Assembly (NCBI GenBank): GCA_036377055.1
Contig: DASUZD010000160.1
Coordinates: 1-13,156, forward strand
DNA from: DASUZD01 sp036377055
GTDB lineage: Bacteria > Actinomycetota > Thermoleophilia > Gaiellales > Gaiellaceae
DNA length: 13,156 nucleotides
Reading direction: 5' to 3'
The notes under the pieces are model-generated. The model was not told where the DNA came from, made no database searches, and saw only the letters and a program-made list of their open reading frames with translations. The position numbers were made by a program, and so were the translations under genes. Positions 7,803 through 13,156 of the stretch are shown one piece after another; positions within the stretch are counted from its first letter, which is position 1; the number at the start of each line of letters is the position of its first letter.

Positions 7803-8639
7803 CTAGCCCCTCACCGCTCCGGCCGTCAGACCGAAGGCCACGCGCTTCTGCACGAGCAGGAAGAACGCGACCACCGGCAGAGCCGTCAGCGTCGCGCCGG
7901 CCATCAGCGGGCCCCACTCGGTGCCGCGCAGCGTCGTGAACTTCGCGAGCCAAACGGTCAGCGTCTGCTTGTCGGAGCTCTGGAGGAACACGTACGCGAC
8001 CAGGAACTCGTTCCACGCCTGGATGAACGCGAAGATCGACGTCGCGACGAGCCCCGGCGCGACGAGCGGCAGGAGGACCCGCACGAACGCGCCGAACCGT
8101 GTCGTCCCGTCGACCATCGCAGCCTCCTCCAGCTCGCGCGGGACGCCGAGCATGAAGCCGCGCAGCGTCCAGACCGTGAACGGGAGCACGAAGACCAGGT
8201 AGATCACGATGACGCCGCTCAGCTTGTTCACCTGGTGTGCGCGGCTCAAGAGGAGGTAGAGCGGGATCACGAGCGCGTTCAGCGGCACCATCTGCACGCC
8301 GATGATCAGCACGATGAACGCCTTGCGCCCATAGAAGTTGAACTTCGCCAGCGCGAGCGCGGCGAGGAAGGCGAGCGCAAGCGAGAGCAGGACGACGGTG
8401 CCGACGATGATCAGCGAGTTCTTGACGTCGCTCCAGAAATAGGCCCGGTGGATAGCGTCGTGGAAGTTCGACAGCGTCGGGTGCCGCGGGAACCATTGCG
8501 GCGTGTAGGCGAGGGTGTCGCGGCCGGGCTTGAACGCCGTCGACACCATCCAGTAGATCGGGAAGAGCATCACAGCGAAGACGAGCAGGGCGAGCAGGTT
8601 CGTGCCGATTCGGCCGAGGGTGCGGCGCCGGATCCTCAT
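7803..8639 (-). CDS. Sugar ABC transporter permease, MalG/ThuG-like
   Basis: This encodes 278 residues from ATG 8639, with six transmembrane segments beginning at LLALLVFAVMLFPIYWMVSTAF. The EAA loop that docks on the ATPase reads ELEEAAMVDGTTRFGAFVRV followed by LLPLVAPG. The C-terminus ends FFLLVQKRVAFGLTAGAVRG, the usual closing motif of CUT1-family second permeases. The start overlaps the first permease's stop in ATGA (8636-8639), and a GGGAG ribosome site lies a few bases upstream, so translation is probably coupled. The open frame upstream of 8639 is a shadow of the other permease. Confidence 0.95.
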   Translation of the reverse strand: MRIRRRTLGRIGTNLLALLVFAVMLFPIYWMVSTAFKPGRDTLAYTPQWFPRHPTLSNFHDAIHRAYFWSDVKNSLIIVGTVVLLSLALAFLAALALAKFNFYGRKAFIVLIIGVQMVPLNALVIPLYLLLSRAHQVNKLSGVIVIYLVFVLPFTVWTLRGFMLGVPRELEEAAMVDGTTRFGAFVRVLLPLVAPGLVATSIFAFIQAWNEFLVAYVFLQSSDKQTLTVWLAKFTTLRGTEWGPLMAGATLTALPVVAFFLLVQKRVAFGLTAGAVRG

Positions 8640-9613
8640 TGCACGCTCCCGATCCTCACCATCTGGCGGATGTACACGAAGGTGACGCCGAACATGAACA
8701 GCACCATCGCGATCGCGATCGCCGAGCCGAGGCCGTACGCGCTGATCCGGAACGACTCGACGAACGAGTAGATGCTCATCAGGAAGTAGTCGCTGGACGG
8801 CCGCTCGTCGAGCATGATCCAGATCTGGTTGAAGACCTGGAAGTCCCAGATGATCGACAGGCTCGCCAGGATGACGAAGATCGGCTTGAGCAGGGGCAGC
8901 GTGATCTCGCGGAAGACGCCGAACGAGGTCGCGCCGTCGATCTCCGCGGCCTCGATCAGCTCCTGCGGCACCTGCGAGAGCCCTGCATAGAGGGTGATCG
9001 TTACGAACGGGATCGCGCCCCAGACGATCAGCGTCGTGATGACGGCGAAGCCGGTCCACGGGTTCGCGAACCAGTCGTGGTGGAGGAAGTTCCCGAAGTG
9101 GAGCTTCGTCAGCGTCCAGTTCGCAACGCCGAACTCGAAGTCGACCATGAAGCGCCACAGACTGACCGCGACGACGACCGGCGTCGCCCAGACGAGGACG
9201 AGGCCGGTGGTGAGCAGGATGCGCATGAACCGGCCGAGTCGGACGAGCAGGAGGGCGATCGCGGTTCCGAGCACGAGCGTGAGGACGACGTTCACGGCCG
9301 TGAACAGCACCGTCCGGCCGAGCACCGTCCAGAACTGCGAGTCGTGAAGGATCCGCGCGTAGTTGGCCGTCCCGATGTAGTGGCCTTTGTGGCTCAGGAT
9401 CTCCGGGAGGCCGTACCTCTGGAACGAGACCTTCACCATGAAGTAGAGCGGATAGCCGAGCACGCCCCCGATCACGAGCGCCGTCGGCACGAGCAGCGAG
9501 TACGGCGCGCTTAGGCGAAGCGCCCGACGGTGCCAGGCCGGGCGCCGCCGCCGCGATCGGAGGGATATCGCGGCGGCGGTCGCCGTAGTCGCCGCCGGGA
9601 AGCGAGCACTCAC
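8636..9613 (-). CDS. Sugar ABC transporter permease, MalF/UgpA-like
   Basis: This encodes 325 residues, starting by best judgement at GTG 9613. The frame extends to 10108, but upstream of 9613 it reads through the binding-protein gene. An Arg-rich cytosolic N-terminus of about 35 residues precedes the first membrane helix (SLLVPTALVIGGVLGYPLYFMV). About six helices follow. The EAA loop is LIEAAEIDGATSFGVFREI then TLPLLKP. This is the first permease of a CUT1-type importer. No cysteine or insertion disrupts the family pattern. The ribosome site is weak (GAGAG at about ten bases), so the exact start is less certain than the family. It follows the binding-protein stop by 32 bases. Confidence 0.92.
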   Translation of the reverse strand: MSARFPAATTATAAAISLRSRRRRPAWHRRALRLSAPYSLLVPTALVIGGVLGYPLYFMVKVSFQRYGLPEILSHKGHYIGTANYARILHDSQFWTVLGRTVLFTAVNVVLTLVLGTAIALLLVRLGRFMRILLTTGLVLVWATPVVVAVSLWRFMVDFEFGVANWTLTKLHFGNFLHHDWFANPWTGFAVITTLIVWGAIPFVTITLYAGLSQVPQELIEAAEIDGATSFGVFREITLPLLKPIFVILASLSIIWDFQVFNQIWIMLDERPSSDYFLMSIYSFVESFRISAYGLGSAIAIAMVLFMFGVTFVYIRQMVRIGSVQ

Positions 9614-9645
9614 GGGGGCGAGCTCTCTGCTTCCCGGCCGCAACC

Positions 9646-10944
9646 TCACGAGCCCGAGTTGAGGATGCGCGTGATCTGGCTGCTGGCGGAGTTCGCAGCC
9701 TTCTGCACGCTGGCGCGGCCCGTGAAGATCGAGACGAGCATGTTCTGGAGGACGTCGGCGTTCTCGACGTTCGCCCAGTTCGGGGTGGTCGGCACGAACC
9801 AGCTGAACTTCGCCGCCTTCGCGAACGGAGCCAGCTGCGGGTTCGACGCGTTGATCGCCGCTAGCGTCGTCGTGTTCGGGATCACCTTGCCCTGCGTCGC
9901 GAGCGCCCTTTGCTGGCCGGTCGACGTGAACGCCTTGATCCAGTCGGCCGCGAGCGAGACGTTCTTGCTCGTGATCGGAATCGCCAGGTCGGAGCCCTCG
10001 AGGAAGCTCGGCATGTACTTGCCAGGCGTGTGGCTCGGCATCGGGTAGGCGCCCATCGCCGGCGCGAGCGCCGGGTTCCCGAGCTTGGTGTCGAGCGCGT
10101 ACGGCCACTCCCAGCCGTTGCCGATGAACGACGCGACCTTGCCCTTGGCGAAGACGAGCGCCTGCTGCGGATTGGCCTCGTCACCGGTCTTGTTCGCGCG
10201 CGACTGGGCCTTCACCGTGGCCTTCAGCGCGTTCAGGCCTGCGAGCGCCTGCGGGGAGTTCAGAGCGCCCTTCCACTTCCCGCCGCTCTGGACGGCGATC
10301 TTGCCGCCATAGTCGTAGACGAACGACATCGAGGCGTACCAGTACTTGCCGGGGAAGTACAAGGCCGAGAAGTTCCGGTCCTTGCCGAACCGCTTCATCA
10401 GCTTCTTCCCGTCCGCGTTGAACTCGGCCAGGCTGGTCGGCAGCTTCTTGATCCCTGCCTTCCGGTACATGTCCTTGCGGTAGATGACCGCACGCGAGCC
10501 TGCGTAGTAGGGCACGCCGTAGGTCTTTCCGTTGTACGTGCACGAGGCCGCGAGGCCCTGGAGCCACGTCTTCGCGTTCGGGTAGTTCGTGCGGGTGAGC
10601 TGGCGGAACGCGCCGGCCGCCATGTACTTCGTCATCTCGGTGTTCCCCATCTCGATGACGTCGGGGGCGTCGCCCCCGGCAAGCGCAGCGTCGAACTTCG
10701 TCAGGTGCGTGCCCCAGGTCTGGTACTGCACGTCGACGTCCACTCCGGGATGCTTGGCCTGGAACTCCTTCGTCGCCGCCGCGACGATCTCCGGCCAGCC
10801 GGACTCGGCGTCGTTCTGGAGCCAGACCGTGATCTTGTCGGCGGCGGCGCGCGTATCCCGCGAGGACGTGCTGGCCGCGGCGGACGACGCCGCCACCGCC
10901 AGCACGACGGCGAAGATCGCCGCCGCAATCAGACGTAGTCTCAT
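9646..10944 (-). CDS. Extracellular sugar-binding protein of the ABC importer (family 1)
   Basis: This encodes 432 residues from ATG 10944; GGAGA six bases upstream favours this ATG over GTG 10950. The far longer open frame to 11871 is a shadow of the regulator. The N-terminus MRLRLIAAAIFAVVLAVAASSAAA is a signal peptide with an Ala-rich cleavage region and no lipobox cysteine, which is unusual for a binding protein in a monoderm. The mature part opens with KITVWLQNDAESGWPEI and continues TKEFQAKHPGVDVDVQYQTWG, the typical first lobe of family 1 binding proteins. Later segments include APDVIEMGNTEM, YGVPYYAGSRAVIYRKDM and FIGNGWEW. Trp and Tyr near the cleft are consistent with carbohydrate stacking. 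The ligand is unknown; operon and regulator context suggest an amino sugar or short oligomer such as a GlcNAc or MurNAc derivative. Confidence 0.93.
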   Translation of the reverse strand: MRLRLIAAAIFAVVLAVAASSAAASTSSRDTRAAADKITVWLQNDAESGWPEIVAAATKEFQAKHPGVDVDVQYQTWGTHLTKFDAALAGGDAPDVIEMGNTEMTKYMAAGAFRQLTRTNYPNAKTWLQGLAASCTYNGKTYGVPYYAGSRAVIYRKDMYRKAGIKKLPTSLAEFNADGKKLMKRFGKDRNFSALYFPGKYWYASMSFVYDYGGKIAVQSGGKWKGALNSPQALAGLNALKATVKAQSRANKTGDEANPQQALVFAKGKVASFIGNGWEWPYALDTKLGNPALAPAMGAYPMPSHTPGKYMPSFLEGSDLAIPITSKNVSLAADWIKAFTSTGQQRALATQGKVIPNTTTLAAINASNPQLAPFAKAAKFSWFVPTTPNWANVENADVLQNMLVSIFTGRASVQKAANSASSQITRILNSGS

Positions 10945-10997
10945 ATCCACTCTCCGTGGGAGCCGGCGCCCGAGCCGGTCGCGCGTGCGGCGCTCAT
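10941..10997 (-). CDS. Possible 18-residue upstream ORF in the transporter leader
   Basis: The minus strand from ATG 10997 reads MSAARATGSGAGSHGEWI and stops with TGA overlapping the binding-protein ATG (ATGA, 10941-10944). It lies wholly in the predicted 5' leader (transcription start near 11061). No convincing ribosome site precedes it. It could couple translation of the transporter gene or be chance; composition is Gly/Ala/Ser-rich and gives no homology clue. Confidence 0.2.
   Translation of the reverse strand: MSAARATGSGAGSHGEWI
10951..10955 (-). promoter_or_regulatory. Ribosome site of the sugar-binding-protein gene
   Basis: The minus strand reads GGAGA, six bases before ATG 10944. It would directly abut the alternative GTG at 10950, so it decides in favour of the ATG. 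Confidence 0.6.
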
Positions 10998-11040
10998 GCG
11001 TGGTCGGCGAGGATCGCACGCCGTCGGCCGAGCCGCCAAT

Positions 11041-11052
11041 TGGACTAGACCA
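11041..11052. promoter_or_regulatory. dre-like GntR operator 1
   Basis: TGGACTAGACCA matches the DasR/NagR dre core TGGTCTAGACCA at 11 of 12 positions. It lies just downstream of the predicted transcription start of the leftward transporter operon, a position suited to a roadblock repressor site. Its centre is 31 bp, about three helical turns, from operator 2. Confidence 0.75.
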
Positions 11053-11067
11053 CCGACCACGGGCGAG

Positions 11068-11096
11068 AGATTGGCATAGACCAGTTCTCGTGTCAA
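11068..11096 (-). promoter_or_regulatory. Predicted promoter of the transporter-nagA operon
   Basis: The minus strand carries a perfect -35 TTGACA (11091-11096), a 17-base spacer and CAATCT (11068-11073) as a weak -10. The predicted start is near 11061, giving a leader of about 115 bases before ATG 10944. The -35 is striking in this GC-rich DNA; the -10 is the uncertain part. Confidence 0.55.
11072..11083. promoter_or_regulatory. dre-like GntR operator 2, inside the promoter spacer
   Basis: TGGCATAGACCA matches the dre core at 10 of 12 positions, with flanks ATT...GT that also fit the extended consensus. It sits between the predicted -35 (11091-11096) and -10 (11068-11073) of the leftward operon, so a bound repressor would block RNA polymerase. 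Confidence 0.7.
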
Positions 11097-11137
11097 GGGC
11101 TGAATCTTCACAATCTCGATACCTAGTCGACGCACAG

Positions 11138-11149
11138 TGGTCTTGACCA
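11138..11149. promoter_or_regulatory. dre-like GntR operator 3, upstream of the regulator gene
   Basis: TGGTCTTGACCA matches the dre core at 11 of 12 positions and is preceded by AG, as in the extended consensus. It lies 30 bases before the GTG start of the GntR gene and next to its likely -10, which points to autoregulation of the rightward operon. Confidence 0.75.
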
Positions 11150-11160
11150 TTCGTCGCACC

Positions 11161-11166
11161 TATGCT
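11161..11166 (+). promoter_or_regulatory. Candidate -10 box of the GntR-murQ operon
   Basis: TATGCT fits the TAnnnT pattern and would start transcription near 11173, about six bases before GTG 11179, so the message would be almost leaderless. This agrees with the lack of a Shine-Dalgarno sequence. The TTGACC inside operator 3 (11143-11148) is only 12 bases upstream, too close for a normal -35, so the pairing is unresolved. Confidence 0.35.
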
Positions 11167-11178
11167 TCGATAGCTCAC

Positions 11179-11940
11179 GTGAGCAAGCAGGAACAGGCGC
11201 GACAGCGAGTGCTCGAGATGATCGAGGGGCTCGACGTGGGCGAGGCGATCCCGTCCGAGCGCCGGCTCTCGACCGACCTCGGCGTCTCGCGCCTCACGCT
11301 TCGCGCCGCCGTCGAGGACCTCGTGCGCGACGGCTACCTCGTCCGCAGGCACGGAAGCGGGACGTTCGTCAGCCACCCGAAGATCGCGCAGCAGCTCACC
11401 CTCACCTCGTTCAGCGAGGACATGCGCCGCCGGGGCATGGTCCCCGGCTCGAGGACGCTCCAGCTCCAGGAGATCCACGCCGGCGCCGATCTCGGCCGCG
11501 CCCTCAACGTCTCGCCGGCGACGAAGGTCGTCCGCATCCAGCGCCTGCGGCTCGCGGACGACGAGACGATGGCGATCGAGACGCTGCACGTGCCGCAGCC
11601 GTTCGTCCCGGGCCTGACGCGCGAGCTGCTCGAGGACGGCTCCTTCTACGAGCTGCTCGAGCAGCGCTACGGCGTCGTGATCGTCTCCGGGATCCAGACG
11701 ATCGAGCCGACCGTCACCGACGAGGAGGAGTCGGCCGTCCTCGGCGTGCCGCTCCATTCGCCGGCGTTCCTCTTCGAGCGCACGAGCCAAGCCGCCGACG
11801 GGCGGACGGTCGAGTTCGTCCGCTCCGTCTACCGCGGGGACCGCTACCGGCTCGTCGCGGAGCTCTCGCACCGGCGGGGCCGCGAGCTCCAGGCCGTCGC
11901 CGTCGACTTCGCCGCGGGCGCGCCCGGCGCCGGAGCATGA
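11179..11940 (+). CDS. GntR-family (HutC/UTRA) transcriptional regulator, DasR/NagR-like
   Basis: This encodes 253 residues from GTG 11179. An upstream in-frame GTG at 11137 lies inside an operator and is rejected. Residues 4-65 are the winged helix: QRVLEMIEGLDVGEAIPSERRLSTDLGVSRLTLRAAV with the wing GYLVRRHGSGTFV. Residues about 75-235 are a UTRA effector domain with LTLTSFSEDMRRRGMVPGSR, VVRIQRLRLADDETMAIE, a GSFYELLEQRYGV segment and the closing VEFVRSVYRGDRYRLVAEL. DasR and NagR/YvoA use this architecture to sense GlcN-6-P or GlcNAc-6-P. Three dre-like sites between this gene and the transporter operon fit that identity. Its stop overlaps the next start in ATGA (11937-11940), so regulator and enzyme are translated together. 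Confidence 0.93.
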   Translation: MSKQEQARQRVLEMIEGLDVGEAIPSERRLSTDLGVSRLTLRAAVEDLVRDGYLVRRHGSGTFVSHPKIAQQLTLTSFSEDMRRRGMVPGSRTLQLQEIHAGADLGRALNVSPATKVVRIQRLRLADDETMAIETLHVPQPFVPGLTRELLEDGSFYELLEQRYGVVIVSGIQTIEPTVTDEEESAVLGVPLHSPAFLFERTSQAADGRTVEFVRSVYRGDRYRLVAELSHRRGRELQAVAVDFAAGAPGAGA

Positions 11941-13156
11941 CGGCCCGCGCCGGCTGCTCGTACTTCGGCGTCCGCATCCTTCGCCACGTCAGGCGCGATC
12001 TCGAAGACATCGCGGAGCGCGGCTACACGGACGTGCTGCACACCTTCTCGGAGAACGACCTCGCGTACTACCGCGGGACGATGGCGGACATCGTCCGGGC
12101 CTCGCACGACCTCGGCCTCGAGGTGCAGATGGCGCCGTGGGGCCTCGGGCGCACCTTCGGCGGCGAGGCCGAGAGCCGCTTCGTGACGATGCGCCCCGAG
12201 GCGTGCCAGGAGCTCGACGACGGGCGTCGCGTCGCGACCGGGTGCCTCAACAACGAGAGCTACCGCGCGTTCTGTCGCGCGTGGGCCGACGCGGCAATCG
12301 AGGCCGGGGCGGACCACGTCTTCTGGGACGAGCCGCATTGGACGGTGCCGGAGCACGTCGGCGTCGTCGACGACCCCGCGCGCTGGGCGTGCCGCTGCGA
12401 CGTCTGTCGGCGGCTCTTCGAGGAGCGGCACGGGGAGCCGATGCCGGCCGAGCTGACCGCAGAGGTCCTGTCGTTTCGCGAGGCGTCCTTGGTCGACTTC
12501 CTGCGCGACATGCTCGCGCACGTCGGTGGGCACGGCGGCCGCAGCACGATCTGCCTGCTCCCGCTCGTCGAGGGCTCGCACGGCGTCTCCGACTGGGACG
12601 CTGTCGCATCGCTCCCCGGCCTCGACACTCTCGCGACCGACCCGTACTGGAAGAACTTCGACGAGGAGCCCGCGGACTTCGTCGGCCGCTTCGCGCGGCT
12701 CGTCAGCCACACCGCGGCGCAGCACGGAGTCCGTGCGCAGCTCTGGGTGCCGAGCTTCGGCCTGACCCGCGAGGACGTGCCAGACCTCGAGGCGGCGATC
12801 GAGTCGGCGCGGTCGGCGGGGATCGACGATCTCTGGACGTGGGGCTACGAGGCGTGCGGGCACATGACGCACCTCGCGACGCTGGACTCGCCGCTCGTCT
12901 GGGAAGCGGTCACCCGAGCGCTGACCGGCCGCGGCTCGGCGACCGAGCACGCACGCGTCGACCTCGGCGACCTCGACCTGCGGCCGACGCTCGAGCTCGT
13001 GCGCCTGATCAACGCCGAGGACGCGACGGTTGCCTCGGCCGTCGGCGCCGCCGCGCCGGAGCTCGCGGCCGCGATCGATGCGATCGGCGAGCGGCTAAGC
13101 GCAGGCGGCCGACTGATCTACGTCGGCGCGGGAACGTCGGGACGGCTCGCCGCGCT
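11937..13156 (+). CDS. murQ: Fusion: TIM-barrel glycosidase-like domain + MurQ (MurNAc-6-P etherase), 3' truncated
   Basis: This frame is open from ATG 11937 to the window end (406 residues visible). Residues 1-330 look like an uncharacterised TIM-barrel glycosidase-like domain: YTDVLHTFSENDLAYYRGTM, MAPWGLGRTFGG, CLNNESYRAF, then HVFWDEPHW (acidic pair Asp131-Glu132), a Cys cluster CRCDVCRRLFEERHG (152-166), and late-strand DPYW and LWTWGYEACGH. From residue 336, TEHARVDLGDLDLRPTLELVRLINAED and GGRLIYVGAGTSGRLAA match the start of MurQ, including the SIS-domain loop GAGTSGRL (397-404). The MurQ catalytic glutamates lie beyond the window. MurQ cleaves the lactyl ether of MurNAc-6-P to give GlcNAc-6-P and D-lactate. 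No ATG, GTG or TTG in frame lies between residue 310 and the MurQ homology, so one continuous polypeptide is the plain reading. No signal peptide is visible, so the protein is probably cytosolic. An assembly frameshift or unusual start cannot be excluded. Confidence 0.85.
   Translation, partial: MTARAGCSYFGVRILRHVRRDLEDIAERGYTDVLHTFSENDLAYYRGTMADIVRASHDLGLEVQMAPWGLGRTFGGEAESRFVTMRPEACQELDDGRRVATGCLNNESYRAFCRAWADAAIEAGADHVFWDEPHWTVPEHVGVVDDPARWACRCDVCRRLFEERHGEPMPAELTAEVLSFREASLVDFLRDMLAHVGGHGGRSTICLLPLVEGSHGVSDWDAVASLPGLDTLATDPYWKNFDEEPADFVGRFARLVSHTAAQHGVRAQLWVPSFGLTREDVPDLEAAIESARSAGIDDLWTWGYEACGHMTHLATLDSPLVWEAVTRALTGRGSATEHARVDLGDLDLRPTLELVRLINAEDATVASAVGAAAPELAAAIDAIGERLSAGGRLIYVGAGTSGRLAA

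Noticed and set aside
7801..8496. N-terminal extension of the ATPase frame
   Set aside because: It is a shadow of the MalG-like permease; the ATPase family's own N-terminus begins exactly at GTG 7800.
11137..11178. Earlier GTG start for the GntR regulator
   Set aside because: It would place the start codon inside operator 3 and add 14 residues not expected before the winged helix; GTG 11179 begins the normal family N-terminus.
10945..11871. N-terminal extension of the sugar-binding-protein frame
   Set aside because: The frame stays open through the control region and antisense to the regulator, but a signal peptide and ribosome site place the start at 10944.
11844..12950. Minus-strand open frame of 368 codons
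   Set aside because: It is antisense to the GntR end and the glycosidase-like/MurQ gene. Its product is Arg/Ala/Val-rich low-complexity sequence with no family motif, a common artefact of GC-rich DNA.

Overview
The window is GC-rich, densely coded DNA with many GTG starts. Gene gaps are mostly tens of bases or less, and there are no rRNA or tRNA genes, insertion sequences or CRISPR arrays that I can see. Gene content (GH15 glucan hydrolase, DasR-like GntR regulator, MalK/MsmX-type ATPase, ArsR-SRPBCC pair) points to a high-GC actinomycetote, possibly a Thermoleophilia-like soil lineage. That placement is inference from composition and family resemblance. No stretch longer than 300 bases lacks a gene. 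The largest gap is the 234-bp divergent control region at 10945-11178.

Layout, left to right. (1) Rightward genes at 2-2752: the C-terminal part of a GH15 glucoamylase/trehalase-like enzyme cut by the window edge, a small dimeric alpha-beta-barrel protein, and an MFS transporter. (2) Leftward genes ending at 2749: an AHSA1/SRPBCC protein and its ArsR repressor, with a perfect 8-2-8 operator palindrome covering the repressor's start codon, preceded by a CtaG-like membrane protein. (3) A leftward 354-aa protein (4393-5457) with a protein-glutaminase (glutamine deamidase) domain, a proline linker and an extraordinary tract of 11 Trp in 20 residues. (4) A leftward operon read from 10944 down to 5496: sugar-binding protein, two permeases, ATPase and NagA. 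(5) A rightward operon starting at 11179: a GntR/UTRA regulator overlapping (ATGA) a gene that runs off the window. That last gene encodes an uncharacterised TIM-barrel glycosidase-like domain joined in frame to the N-terminus of MurQ (N-acetylmuramic acid 6-phosphate etherase).

How the genes work together. Blocks 4 and 5 are divergent from one control region carrying three near-consensus dre-type operators (TGGTCTAGACCA-like). One lies in the spacer of a TTGACA-type promoter for the transporter operon, one lies just downstream of that promoter's predicted start, and one lies just upstream of the regulator gene. MurQ makes GlcNAc-6-P and D-lactate from MurNAc-6-P. NagA deacetylates GlcNAc-6-P to GlcN-6-P. 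DasR/NagR-type repressors respond to these phosphosugars. The simplest reading is an ABC-importer-based amino-sugar or peptidoglycan-fragment salvage regulon. The sugar kinase and NagB it would need are not in view and may lie beyond 13156.

The two most unusual items are the glycosidase-like/MurQ fusion at 11937-13156 and the Trp-rich protein glutaminase at 4393-5457.
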